The position numbers and the translations under genes are program-made. A model generated the notes under the pieces. That model worked only from the letters and a program-made list of their open reading frames with translations. It searched no databases and was not told the DNA's origin. 64,000 nucleotides of DNA. Source: Variovorax paradoxus NBRC 15149. GTDB taxonomy: Bacteria > Pseudomonadota > Gammaproteobacteria > Burkholderiales > Burkholderiaceae_C. Every line of letters starts with the position of its first letter. Position 1 is the stretch's first letter. The DNA is taken from positions 620,001 to 684,000 of the forward strand of contig NZ_BCUT01000005.1 in NCBI RefSeq assembly GCF_001591365.1. The letters are read 5' to 3'. Below are positions 33,812-44,419 of the stretch, piece by piece.

Positions 33812-36115
33812 CTACTTGAGCGCGGTCGTCGCGTTGGCCACCGCCAGCGCCGTCATGTTGACCACGCGCCGCACCGTCGACGAGGGCGTGAGCACATGCG
33901 CCGAGCCTGCGGCGCCGAGCAGGATCGGGCCGACGGTGATGCCGTTGGCGCCCGTCATCTTCAGCACGTTGTAGAGGATGTGGGCCGAGTCGAGGTTGGG
34001 GCACACGAGCAGGTTGGCTTCGCCGGTGAGCGTGCTCTCGGGCAGGGCGGTGCGGCGTACCTCTTCGGACAGCGCCGCGTCGCCGTGCATCTCGCCGTCG
34101 CATTCGATGTCGGGCGCCATCTGCGCGAACAGGTCGCGCGCGAGCCGCATCTTGCGCGCCGAGCCGCGGCTGGAGGTGCCGTAGTTCGAGTGCGAGAGAA
34201 AAGCCACCTTCGGCGGCAGGCCGAAGCGGCGCACCTCTTCGGCGGCCATCATGGCGATGCTCGCGAGCAGCTCGGCGCTCGGGTCTTCGTTCACGTTGGT
34301 GTCGGTGATGAACACCGTGCGCTTCTCGAGCGTGAGCGCATTGAGCGTGGCGAAGCCCGGCGCGCCGCGCTTCAGGCCGATCAGGTTGCGGATGTGCTCC
34401 AGGTGCACGTCGAAGCGCCCGACCAGGCCGCAGATCATGGCGTCGGCATCGCCCAGGTGCATCATCAGCGCCGCAATGGTGGTGTTGGAGCGGCGCACCA
34501 TGGTCTTGGCGGCCTCGGGCGTGACGCCGCGGCGGCCCATGACCTTGTGGAAGGTCTCCCAGTAGGTGCGAAAGCGCGGATCGTCCTCGGGGTTGACGAT
34601 CTCGAAGTCGGTTCCCGCGCGGATGTGCAGGCCGGCCTTCTGGATGCGCGCCTCGATCACGGCCGGGCGCCCCACCAGGATGGGCTGGGCCAGGCCTTCG
34701 TCGATGGCCCACTGCGCGGCGCGCAGCACGCGCTCGTCCTCGCCTTCGGCATAGGCCACGCGCTTGGCGGCCGCGATCTTGGCGGCGCTGAACACCGGGC
34801 GCATGAACATGCCGGTCTGGAACACGAAGCGCGTGAGGTGCTGGCGGTAGGCCTCCAGGTCCTCGATCGGGCGCGCGGCCACGCCGGAGGCGGCCGCCGC
34901 CTTGGCCACGGCCGGCGCAATGCGCAGGATCAGCCGCGAATCGAAGGGTTTGGGAATGATGTAGTCGGGCCCGAAGGACAGTTCCTGCCCGGCATAGGCG
35001 GTGGCCACTTCCTCGCTGATGTCGGCCTTGGTGAGCTCGGCGATCTCGCGCACGCAGGCCAGCTTCATTTCTTCCGTGATCTTGCTGGCGCCGCAGTCGA
35101 GCGCGCCGCGGAAGATGTACGGGAAGCACAGCACGTTGTTGACCTGGTTCGGGTAGTCCGAGCGGCCGGTGGCGATGATGCAGTCGGGCCGCACGGCCTT
35201 GGCGAGCTCGGGGCGGATCTCGGGCTCGGGGTTGGCCAGCGCCAGGATGATCGGCTGGCCGGCCATGGTCTTGACCATGTCGGCGCTCATCACGCCGGGC
35301 GCGGAGCAGCCCAGGAACACATCGGCGTCCTTCACCACGTCGGCCAGGGTGCGGGCGCCGGTGTCTTTCTGGGCGTAGCGCGCCTTGGAGTCGTCGAAGC
35401 CGCCCGCGCGGCCCATGTAGATCAGGCCCTTGGAGTCGCAGGCGTAGATGTTGGCGGGCTTGGCGCCCAGGCCCACCATCACGTCGAGGCAGGCAATGGC
35501 GGCCGCGCCGGCGCCGGAGACGGCGATCTTGACCTCCTCGATCTTCTTGCCGACCAGTTCGAGGCCGTTGATGAGCGCCGCGGCCGAGATGATGGCCGTG
35601 CCGTGCTGGTCGTCATGGAACACCGGGATGTTCATGCGCTCGCGCAGCTTCTTCTCGATGTAGAAGCACTCGGGCGCCTTGATGTCTTCCAGGTTGATGC
35701 CGCCCAGCGTGGGCTCGAGCGCCGCGATGATCTCGACCAGCTTGTCGGGGTCGTTCTCGGCCAGTTCGATGTCGAACACGTCGATGCCGGCGAATTTCTT
35801 GAAGAGGCAGCCCTTGCCCTCCATCACGGGCTTGGCGGCCAGCGGGCCGATGTTGCCCAGGCCCAGCACCGCGGTGCCGTTGGTGACCACGCCCACCAGG
35901 TTGCCGCGCGCGGTGAACTCGGCCGCCATCGACGGATCGGCCGCGATGTCCAGGCACGGGTAGGCCACGCCGGGCGAATAGGCCAGCGACAGGTCGCGCT
36001 GGTTCAGGAGCGGCTTGGTCGGGCTGATGGAAATCTTGCCCTTGACGGGCGAGCGGTGGTATTCGCGCGCTGCTTCGCGAAGTGCTTCTTCGGCGGGTGA
36101 CAGGTTAGCAGCCAT
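33812..36115 (-). CDS. maeB: NADP-dependent malic enzyme with phosphotransacetylase-like domain
   Basis: 767 residues, matching MaeB-type enzymes. The N-terminal malic domain (about 20-400) shows SPGVAYPCLDI, the NAD(P)-binding GAGAAAIACLDVMVGLGAK and the metal/substrate region FHDDQHGTAI. The C-terminal third (about 430-767) is a phosphotransacetylase-like domain that is usually non-catalytic and binds acetyl-CoA for allosteric inhibition. The enzyme converts malate to pyruvate, supplying NADPH and feeding gluconeogenesis. Near the NADP site the sequence reads YACDSKGLIY. A good intrinsic terminator follows. It is divergent from the flavoenzyme at 36335. Confidence 0.95.
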   Translation of the reverse strand: MAANLSPAEEALREAAREYHRSPVKGKISISPTKPLLNQRDLSLAYSPGVAYPCLDIAADPSMAAEFTARGNLVGVVTNGTAVLGLGNIGPLAAKPVMEGKGCLFKKFAGIDVFDIELAENDPDKLVEIIAALEPTLGGINLEDIKAPECFYIEKKLRERMNIPVFHDDQHGTAIISAAALINGLELVGKKIEEVKIAVSGAGAAAIACLDVMVGLGAKPANIYACDSKGLIYMGRAGGFDDSKARYAQKDTGARTLADVVKDADVFLGCSAPGVMSADMVKTMAGQPIILALANPEPEIRPELAKAVRPDCIIATGRSDYPNQVNNVLCFPYIFRGALDCGASKITEEMKLACVREIAELTKADISEEVATAYAGQELSFGPDYIIPKPFDSRLILRIAPAVAKAAAASGVAARPIEDLEAYRQHLTRFVFQTGMFMRPVFSAAKIAAAKRVAYAEGEDERVLRAAQWAIDEGLAQPILVGRPAVIEARIQKAGLHIRAGTDFEIVNPEDDPRFRTYWETFHKVMGRRGVTPEAAKTMVRRSNTTIAALMMHLGDADAMICGLVGRFDVHLEHIRNLIGLKRGAPGFATLNALTLEKRTVFITDTNVNEDPSAELLASIAMMAAEEVRRFGLPPKVAFLSHSNYGTSSRGSARKMRLARDLFAQMAPDIECDGEMHGDAALSEEVRRTALPESTLTGEANLLVCPNLDSAHILYNVLKMTGANGITVGPILLGAAGSAHVLTPSSTVRRVVNMTALAVANATTALK

Positions 36116-36334
36116 GAAAAGTCTCCTTGTTTCTGACGGGCAATGAGGCTACCCCAAAAAACGGCCGCCTCTTCTCCGGGTGGGCACGGGTTTTGGTGCT
36201 CCAGGCGTGAATTTCCTGCATGCCGACTCGCTAAACTCCCGGCTGTTACCAGGATTTAACGCTTGGCCAACAGCCCGTGCATCGGCCTTGCGGCCGTCAC
36301 CATCCACAACGAAGAACGACCAGGAGGGGAGCGC

Positions 36335-37669
36335 ATGACGCCCGGACCTTTCACGAGTACAGAGCCCGACGTCGTGGTCATCGGCGGGGGCCCGGCGGGT
36401 TCCACCGTGGCCGCGTTGCTGGCGGACAAGGGCCACGACGTGGTGCTGTTCGAGAAGGCGCACCATCCGCGCTTCCACATCGGCGAATCGCTGCTGCCGA
36501 TGAACATGCCCCTGTTCGACCGCCTGGGCGTGCGCACCGAGGTCGAGGCCATCGGCATTGCCAAGCACGGCGCCGAGTTCGTCTCGCCCTGGCACGACCA
36601 CACCAGCCACTTCTTCTTCGGCGAGGCCATGGACAAGAGCTTTCCGTATGCGGTGCACGTGCGCCGCTCGGAGTTCGACGAGCTGCTGTTCCGCCATGCC
36701 GCCCGGCGCGGCGCGCGCACCTTCGAAGGCCAGCGCGTCATGGGCGTGGACATGGACGCCGGCAAGGGCGCGGACAAGCGCGCGCTGGTGAAGATCAAGG
36801 CCGAGGACGGCAGCGAAACCAGCTGGCGCCCGCGCTTCGTGATCGATGCGAGCGGCCGCGACACGGTGCTGTCGAACCAGTTCGACGCCAAGCAGCGCAA
36901 CCGCAAGCACGCCAGCGCGGCCCTGTTCGGCCACTTTGCCAATGCGGAGCGCCGGCCCGGCCGCTACGAAGGCAACATCTCGCTCTTCTGGTTCGACCAC
37001 GGCTGGTTCTGGTACATCCCGCTGAAGGACGGTACCGTGAGCGTCGGCGCCGTGGCGTCGCCCGCGTACTTCAAGCGGCGCAAGGGCACGCTCGAGGAGT
37101 TCCTGATGGAGACCATCGCGCTCGCGCCCAAGCTGGCCGCGCGCCTGAAGAACGCCACGCTGATGGAAGGCGCCACCACCACCGGCAACTACGCCTACGA
37201 CTCCAAGTTCTGCCGCGGCGACCGTTTCATGATGGTCGGCGACGCCTATGCCTTCGTCGACCCGATGTTCTCGTCGGGCGTGTACCTGGCAATGAACAGC
37301 GCCTTCGAGAGCGCCGCCGCGGCCGACCTCTGGCTCAGGGGCGAGATGAAGGAAGCCGAGAAGGCCTTCCGCCGCTTCGACAAGGTGATGAAGCATGGCC
37401 CGAAGATGTTCTCGTGGTTCATCTACCGCATCACCTCGCCGGCCATCCGCCGGCTGTTCATGAACCCGCGCAACATCTGGCGCATGCAGGAGGCGCTGCT
37501 GTCCATCCTGGCGGGCGACCTGTTCCGCAACACGCCCATCGGCCCGCGCTTCTGGGGCTTCAAGATCACCTACTACGTCTCGTGCATCGGCATCCTGCCG
37601 CAGGCCATCAAGACCTGGGCATGGCGCCGGCGCAACCTGAAGGAATCGCTGGAAGCAGCGAAGACCTGA
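36335..37669 (+). CDS. Flavin-dependent oxidoreductase with halogenase-like motifs
   Basis: 444 residues. The N-terminal FAD site VVVIGGGPAGSTVAALLA (residues 13-30) is followed by FHIGESLLPMNM (48-58), Lys77 in KHGAEF, the motif WFWYIP (224-229, exactly W-x-W-x-I-P) and the second flavin motif GDAYAFVDPMFSSGVYLAM (302-320). GESLLP, the lysine and WxWxIP together occur in FADH2-dependent halogenases of the phenol/pyrrole type, although related non-halogenating flavoproteins keep part of the set. A CAGGAGGGG ribosome site fixes the start at 36335. No flavin reductase or biosynthetic genes are adjacent. It converges with the reductase at 37673, three bases away. Confidence 0.75.
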   Translation: MTPGPFTSTEPDVVVIGGGPAGSTVAALLADKGHDVVLFEKAHHPRFHIGESLLPMNMPLFDRLGVRTEVEAIGIAKHGAEFVSPWHDHTSHFFFGEAMDKSFPYAVHVRRSEFDELLFRHAARRGARTFEGQRVMGVDMDAGKGADKRALVKIKAEDGSETSWRPRFVIDASGRDTVLSNQFDAKQRNRKHASAALFGHFANAERRPGRYEGNISLFWFDHGWFWYIPLKDGTVSVGAVASPAYFKRRKGTLEEFLMETIALAPKLAARLKNATLMEGATTTGNYAYDSKFCRGDRFMMVGDAYAFVDPMFSSGVYLAMNSAFESAAAADLWLRGEMKEAEKAFRRFDKVMKHGPKMFSWFIYRITSPAIRRLFMNPRNIWRMQEALLSILAGDLFRNTPIGPRFWGFKITYYVSCIGILPQAIKTWAWRRRNLKESLEAAKT

Positions 37670-37672
37670 GCC

Positions 37673-38581
37673 TCAATCTGGCGTAACGGTGTGCTGCGCG
37701 AGTGCCTCGAGCGCACGCACCAGCGCCGAATGGTCCTGCTGGCCATGGCCCAGTGCGGCGCAGGCATTCATGAGCTGCGCCGCGCCCGCCGTCTGCGGCA
37801 GCGCCACGCCCAGCGCCCGTGCGCTCTGCAGCGCCAGGTTCAGGTCCTTCTGGTGCAGCGAGATGCGGAAGCCCGGCGCGAAGGTGCGCTTGATCATGCG
37901 TTCGCCGTGCACCTCGAGGATGCGCGAGCTCGCGAAGCCGCCCATCAGCGCCTGGCGCACCTTGGCCGGATCGGCGCCGGCCTTGGAGGCGAACAGCAGC
38001 GCCTCGCCCACGGCAGCGATGTTGAGCGCCACGATGATCTGGTTGGCCACCTTGCAGACCTGGCCGTCGCCCACGTTGCCGACCAGCGTGACGTTCTTGC
38101 CCATCTTCTCGAGCAGCGGCCGCACCTGGCCGAAGGTGCCTTCGTCGCCGCCGCACATGATGGTGAGGCTCGCGGCCTTGGCGCCCACTTCGCCGCCCGA
38201 GACCGGCGCGTCGATGTAGCCGCAGCCCAGCGCAATGATCCGCTTGGCAAAGCCCTTGGTGGCAATCGGATCGATGGAGCTGCAGTCCACCACGATCTTG
38301 CCGCGCGAGTCCTTCAGGCCCTCGGCCACGCCCTGCGTGCCGGGCTCGCCGAACAGCACTTTTTCCACGTCGGGCGTGTCGGGCACCATGATGAAGATCA
38401 CGTCGGCCTGGCGCGCCACCTCGGCCGCCGAGGCGCAGATGGTGGCCTTCGAGATGAAGGGCTCGGGCGTGTTGCCCTGGGTGTTCACGAAGAGCTGGTG
38501 CCCCCCGTCGAGCAGGTGGCCCGCCATGGGTGCGCCCATGATGCCGAGGCCGATGAATCCGATCTTTTGCGATTGCGACAT
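37673..38581 (-). CDS. glxR: 2-hydroxy-3-oxopropionate (tartronate semialdehyde) reductase
   Basis: 302 residues of the beta-hydroxyacid dehydrogenase family: Rossmann motif IGFIGLGIMGAPMAGHLLDGGH, substrate motif DAPVSGGEVGAKAASL and catalytic lysine in GQVCKVANQIIVALN. It reduces tartronate semialdehyde from glyoxylate carboligase to D-glycerate, using NAD(P)H in the cytosol. Third gene of the gcl-hyi-glxR operon, 28 bases after hyi. The gene order and the canonical VSGGEVGA motif (unlike the variant enzyme at 17698) make the specific name safe. Confidence 0.92.
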   Translation of the reverse strand: MSQSQKIGFIGLGIMGAPMAGHLLDGGHQLFVNTQGNTPEPFISKATICASAAEVARQADVIFIMVPDTPDVEKVLFGEPGTQGVAEGLKDSRGKIVVDCSSIDPIATKGFAKRIIALGCGYIDAPVSGGEVGAKAASLTIMCGGDEGTFGQVRPLLEKMGKNVTLVGNVGDGQVCKVANQIIVALNIAAVGEALLFASKAGADPAKVRQALMGGFASSRILEVHGERMIKRTFAPGFRISLHQKDLNLALQSARALGVALPQTAGAAQLMNACAALGHGQQDHSALVRALEALAQHTVTPD

Positions 38582-38609
38582 GTCTTTGTTTCCGATCTGA
38601 AGTTGTCTT

Positions 38610-39389
38610 TTATTGCGTGAGCGCTTCGCGCCAGCCGAGGCCGTCCACGGTGTCGCTGCGCGGCTTGTATTCGCAGCCGATCCAGCCCTCGTAGCCGATC
38701 GAATCGATGTGCCGGAAGAGCCAGGGGTAGTTGATCTCGCCCGTGCCCGGCTCGCCGCGCCCGGGGTTGTCGGCCAGCTGGATGTGGCCGATCTGCGCAA
38801 GATGCTTCGAGAGCGTGTTGCCGAGCTCGCCTTCCATGCGCTGCGCGTGGTAGATGTCGTACTGCACCTTCAGGTTCGGCGAGCCCACCGCCTCGATGAG
38901 CGCGAGCGCCTTGTCGGTGCGGTTCAGGTAGAAGCCCGGGATGTCGAAGGTGTTGATCGGCTCGACCAGCAGGCGCAGGCCCGCGGCCTCGAGTTCGCGC
39001 GCGGCCAGGCGCAGGTTGTCGATCACCGTGCGGTTCACTACGTTGATGTCGGCGCCCTCGGGCACCTTGCCGACCAGGCAGTTGAGCTGCGGGCAGCCCA
39101 GGGCGGTGGCGTAGTCGATGGCCATGGCAATGCCTTCGCGGAACTCGCTGGTGCGCTCCGGATGGCAGGCGATGCCGCGCTCGCCCTTGTCCCAGTCGCC
39201 GGCCGGCAGGTTGTGCAGCACCTGCTGCAAACCGTTGGCGCGCAGCGCGGCTGCGAGCTCCTTCTTTTCGAAGGGGTAGGGGAACAGGTATTCCACCGCC
39301 TCGAAGCCGGCCTTGGCGGCGGCCTCGAAGCGCTGCATGAAAGGCAGCTCGGTGAAGAGCATCGTGAGGTTGGCTGCGAACTTGGGCAT
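38610..39389 (-). CDS. hyi: Hydroxypyruvate isomerase
   Basis: 259 residues, the usual Hyi length. Xylose-isomerase-like TIM barrel with the acidic metal/proton residues in LLVEPINTFDIPGFYLN, VQYDIYHAQRMEGEL and ADNPGRGEPGTGEINYPWLF, the latter highly conserved in Hyi. It interconverts hydroxypyruvate and tartronate semialdehyde in glyoxylate assimilation. It follows gcl by 16 bases. The ATG at 39389 gives the conserved N-terminus MPKFAANLTMLFTELPFM. Confidence 0.94.
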   Translation of the reverse strand: MPKFAANLTMLFTELPFMQRFEAAAKAGFEAVEYLFPYPFEKKELAAALRANGLQQVLHNLPAGDWDKGERGIACHPERTSEFREGIAMAIDYATALGCPQLNCLVGKVPEGADINVVNRTVIDNLRLAARELEAAGLRLLVEPINTFDIPGFYLNRTDKALALIEAVGSPNLKVQYDIYHAQRMEGELGNTLSKHLAQIGHIQLADNPGRGEPGTGEINYPWLFRHIDSIGYEGWIGCEYKPRSDTVDGLGWREALTQ

Positions 39390-39405
39390 GGTGTGTTGTT
39401 CCTCT

Positions 39406-41199
<1,794 letters not shown>

Positions 41200-41272
41200 G
41201 GGACTGTCTCCTTGAGTGGCGTCCACTGTAGGAAGCGCGGGCCATTCGAAGAAGACGGCTGCGGACCATAAA

Positions 41273-41308
41273 ACCTATTCCAACGCGGAATAAGTGATTA
41301 ACATAGGT
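41273..41308. promoter_or_regulatory. LysR-type operator in the gcl/lysR intergenic region
   Basis: Core palindrome TATTCC-N5-GGAATA (41276-41292) contains the T-N11-A pattern; an outer pair ACCTAT (41273-41278) and ATAGGT (41303-41308) adds a second half-site on one helix face. It lies 74 bases upstream of gcl on the divergent promoter side and probably binds the LysR encoded at 41394. Confidence 0.6.
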
Positions 41309-41385
41309 CGCCGCCGGGCCGCCCCAAGGCGACCGCGCCCCCTCGGGGGGCAGCGATACACGCAGTGATGAGCGTGGGGGCCCAA
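41309..41385. repeat. GC-rich dispersed intergenic repeat with hairpin
   Basis: The segment contains a strong stem GCCCCC-TC-GGGGGGC (41337-41351) followed by CAGCGATACACGCAGTGATGAGCG, a style I associate with short intergenic repeats of Comamonadaceae. No second copy is visible in this window, so its repeat nature is an expectation, not an observation. Confidence 0.4.
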
Positions 41386-41393
41386 GGAGTGAC

Positions 41394-42296
41394 ATGGACA
41401 GATTGTTGGCAATGGAAATGTTCGTGCGCGTGGTCGAGACCGGCAGCTTCTCGAAGGCGGCGCTCGAATTCCACACCACCCAGCCCACCGTGACCAAGCA
41501 GGTCGCGGCCACCGAGGCGCGGCTGAAGGTGCGGCTGCTCAACCGCAACACGCGCGGCGTGAGCCTCACGGAGCCGGGCGCGCTCTACTACGAGAAGTGC
41601 AAGAACATCGTGCGCGAGGCCGAGGAGGCCGAGAGCATCGTGCAGTTGCGCCAGAACCAGGCGCAGGGGCTGCTGCGCATCGGCACCTCGGTGGCCTTCG
41701 GCCGCCGCGTGGTGGTGCCGCTGGCGCTCGAATACATGCGCCGGCATCCGCAGGTGCAGCTCGACCTGAGTTTCGAGGACCGCTATGTCGACCTCATCGC
41801 GCAGGGCATCGACGTGGCCATCCGCATGGGCAAGCTGGCCGATTCGTCGCTGGGCGCGCGCTACCTGGGCACCAATCCCTGGGCCATGGTCGCGGCGCCG
41901 GGCTACCTGAAGAAGCACGGCACGCCCAAACGCGCGCAGGACCTGAGCGCGCACGTGGCGCTCATCTACAGCAGCGTGGTGGGCGACGAGTTCTGGCGCA
42001 TGCACACGCCCAAGGGCGATCCGGTGACAGTGCCGGTCTCGGGCCGCTTCCGGTCCAACAACCTTTCCGCGGTGCTGGCGGCGGCGCGCGACGGCCTGGG
42101 CATTGCGCTCATGCCGCGCTACGTGGCGAGCGAATCGCTGGCCTCGGGCAAGGTGCTCGAAGTGCTGGGTGACCACAAGCTGCCCGAGCAGGAGATCCAC
42201 GCCGTCTTTCCCTCGCCCAAGCTGGTGCCGGGCAAGGTGTCGGGCTTCGTGGCCTTCCTGCAGGGGCGCTTTGCCGAGGGCTGGTGGGGCGGCTGA
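41394..42296 (+). CDS. LysR-family regulator of glyoxylate metabolism
   Basis: 300 residues. DNA-binding domain at residues 1-60 (LLAMEMFVRVVETGSFSKAALEFHTTQPTVTKQVAATEARLKVRLLNRNTRG) and an effector domain typical of the CrgA-like LysR branch (GLLRIGTSVAFGRRVVVPLALEYMRRHPQVQLDLSFEDRYVDLI). It is divergent from gcl and next to a T-N11-A palindrome, so it is the likely switch for the gcl-hyi-glxR operon. The CrgA-like branch often responds to small carbonyl or hydroxy acids. It converges with the carotenoid oxygenase gene. Confidence 0.92.
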   Translation: MDRLLAMEMFVRVVETGSFSKAALEFHTTQPTVTKQVAATEARLKVRLLNRNTRGVSLTEPGALYYEKCKNIVREAEEAESIVQLRQNQAQGLLRIGTSVAFGRRVVVPLALEYMRRHPQVQLDLSFEDRYVDLIAQGIDVAIRMGKLADSSLGARYLGTNPWAMVAAPGYLKKHGTPKRAQDLSAHVALIYSSVVGDEFWRMHTPKGDPVTVPVSGRFRSNNLSAVLAAARDGLGIALMPRYVASESLASGKVLEVLGDHKLPEQEIHAVFPSPKLVPGKVSGFVAFLQGRFAEGWWGG

Positions 42297-42309
42297 GCGC
42301 GCCTCTTCT

Positions 42310-43809
42310 TCAGGCTGGCACGAAGGCGCCGTGCAGGCCCAGCGGCAGCGCATAGGGCAGGGTGGCTTGCGCCACCGGTCCCGCCGCCAGGTGGTCGGCC
42401 GCAAAGCACGAGAGCACGGTCTTCTGCCGGCCGAAATCGAGCACCGTGCCCAGCACCCAGCCCGGCCCGGTGCCGTCCGGCACGAAGACATGCTCTTCCA
42501 CCATGGTCTGCGCGCCGTAGCTGAAGCGCTGGCTGCGGCCACTTTCGACATCGGTCCGCGCGATGGCGCCGAAGCCCGGCACATCGAGGCGCGTCTGGGT
42601 GGCATGAACCACCTGGCGGTGCCGCAGGCCGACGCGCCGCGGGTCGATGCGCGGAAACTCGGCTTCTTGCGCCAGCGCCTGCTGCGTGGCCCGGCCGGTG
42701 CCGAGGTTCAGCGTGGCGACGGTCAGCCGCGGGTGGGTGCTCTTCACGCGGCGCGCGCGCATCACTTCGCGGTTGGTCGTGAACACCGAGTCGGCGTTGT
42801 CCGAACGCACGTAGTCGATGTGGACGAGGGTGCCACGCGGCGTGTCTTCTTCCCAGGCATTGCCGACGTGGAACAGGAAGCCGGCCGGCAGCGCGAGCAT
42901 CTGGCGCCGCTTCCAGTTCTGCTTGTCGACCACCAGGGCGCGCATGCCGAGTTCCGGCCGCCAGACGTGGGCGTCGAGAAAGCTCGCACCTGCCTCCTTG
43001 CGCTTGCCGTCGTAGACCAGCGGCGGCATCAGGAACACCAGGTGCCGTTCGGTCACGGCGAAGTCATGGACCATCGGCATGTCGGCCACCGGCACCACGG
43101 CTGCGCGCCGCAGCGTGCCTTCGGGCGCAATCTCGTACAGCGCCAGCAGGCCCTGGCCGGAGCTCACGCCAAAGTTCCACACCGTGCCGTCCGGATCGAC
43201 CTTGGGATGGGCCGAGAACGGCATGCCCGCGAGGTCGGGCCGCCAGGTCTTCACGCCCAGCGTGTCCAGCGTGCGCGCATCGACGCGCGTGGCCGAGCCG
43301 CCTTCCCAGAGCGCCAGCACCTCGCCCTGCATCGGCAGCACGCTGGTGTTGGCCACGTTGATGCTGTCGGCCGAGGTCGGCGGCTCGACGCCCGGCGGCA
43401 TGGTGCCGAAGGCCTCGAACAGGCGGCGGCCGGCCCGCACCTCGGCCACGCGCTTGGGCGTGGCGACATAGCGGCCCTGGTGCCGCACGTCGGCCCCGTC
43501 GATCACGAAGCGGTGCACCATGCCGTCGCCGTCGAACCAGTGGTGGTAGCGCTCGCCGCCCAGGTCGTGGCCGGCCGGGCCGATGCGGAAAAGCGTGCCG
43601 GCCACGGCATCGGGGAAGCGCCCGCGCACCGTGGCGCGGGTCAGGGGCAGGTCGTCCGGGGGCGTGGCGAAGCCGGTCTTCCAGGGCGCACCGGCGGCTT
43701 CGAACCGGGCCTGCCAGTCGTCGGCCGCGCCGGCCGCGCGGGCCAGCGGTGGCAAGAGATGCAGGGCGCCGGCGGAGGCCAGCAGGCGCAGGAGCTCGCG
43801 TCGTTCCAT
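42310..43809 (-). CDS. Carotenoid oxygenase (apocarotenoid/stilbene cleavage family), exported
   Basis: 499 residues. RPE65/CCD seven-bladed propeller family that cleaves a carbon-carbon double bond with O2 and Fe(II). Four propeller histidines are visible: FSAHPKVDPDG, MVHDFAVTERHLVF, FHVGNAWEE and the C-terminal LHGAFVP. The N-terminus MERRELLRLLASAGALHLLPPLARAAGAA resembles a twin-arginine or Sec signal, suggesting a periplasmic or membrane-facing enzyme, unusual for this cytosolic family. The DUF2141 gene lies 13 bases upstream on the same strand. Substrate may be a carotenoid, stilbene or lignin-derived phenylpropene (lignostilbene); not determinable here. Confidence 0.88.
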   Translation of the reverse strand: MERRELLRLLASAGALHLLPPLARAAGAADDWQARFEAAGAPWKTGFATPPDDLPLTRATVRGRFPDAVAGTLFRIGPAGHDLGGERYHHWFDGDGMVHRFVIDGADVRHQGRYVATPKRVAEVRAGRRLFEAFGTMPPGVEPPTSADSINVANTSVLPMQGEVLALWEGGSATRVDARTLDTLGVKTWRPDLAGMPFSAHPKVDPDGTVWNFGVSSGQGLLALYEIAPEGTLRRAAVVPVADMPMVHDFAVTERHLVFLMPPLVYDGKRKEAGASFLDAHVWRPELGMRALVVDKQNWKRRQMLALPAGFLFHVGNAWEEDTPRGTLVHIDYVRSDNADSVFTTNREVMRARRVKSTHPRLTVATLNLGTGRATQQALAQEAEFPRIDPRRVGLRHRQVVHATQTRLDVPGFGAIARTDVESGRSQRFSYGAQTMVEEHVFVPDGTGPGWVLGTVLDFGRQKTVLSCFAADHLAAGPVAQATLPYALPLGLHGAFVPA

Positions 43810-43822
43810 GGCGGTTTGCTCC

Positions 43823-44254
43823 TCAGCGCAGGTGGATGACGGTCTGCTGGTCGGCATCGATGCTGATCGCCGCGGCCTCGAAGGCGGGGGCGGCGCGGTT
43901 GCCCTTCGCGTCGTTCGAGAAGCCGTAGCGCTCGGTCGGCATGCCCATGAGGTTGGTGTCGAGCTTGCCGTTGCCGTTCTCGTCGGCGAACGCCCGCAGC
44001 GCGTACCGGCCCGGCGCCAGCCCTGTGAAAACGAGCCGGGCCTTGCCGCCCTGCATGGGCGCGGTCTGCGAGGCCACGGCCTTGCTGTCGGCGTAGCTCG
44101 CGGCGTCGTTGTACAGCGCCAGGTACAGCGTGGCTTCGCCGGCCGGGCCGTCGGCCACGTTCACGTTCAGGTCGGCCGCGAGCGCGGCCAGCGGGGAGAG
44201 CAGCGCGGCGGCGCAAAGGGCGCGCAGGCTCGCTGGGGGCTGTAGAAAGTTCAT
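43823..44254 (-). CDS. DUF2141 secreted protein
   Basis: 143 residues with a signal peptide ending near LAALA (residue 26) and the DUF2141 core ADLNVNVADGPAGEATLYLALYN followed by GLAPGRYALRAFADENGNGKLDTNLMGMPTERYGFSNDA. The last motif is diagnostic; it resembles a calcium-type DxNxNxxxD loop. Function unknown, usually periplasmic and beta-sandwich-like. It sits 13 bases upstream of the carotenoid oxygenase and is likely co-transcribed. Start at 44254 was chosen for the signal peptide. Confidence 0.85.
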   Translation of the reverse strand: MNFLQPPASLRALCAAALLSPLAALAADLNVNVADGPAGEATLYLALYNDAASYADSKAVASQTAPMQGGKARLVFTGLAPGRYALRAFADENGNGKLDTNLMGMPTERYGFSNDAKGNRAAPAFEAAAISIDADQQTVIHLR

Positions 44255-44419
44255 GGGACAGAGGCCTCGTCGGAAGTTGGAGGCCCCGACGATCCCGCAA
44301 GCGCCGCGCGCCGCCCAGCGCGATGCGACGAAATGCGGAAACGCCCGCGCGAAATGCACCCGGCCGGCGCAGGGCGCGCCCGCTTCGGCCGCCTCAGCCC
44401 GCTGGCCGCGAGCCGGGCT

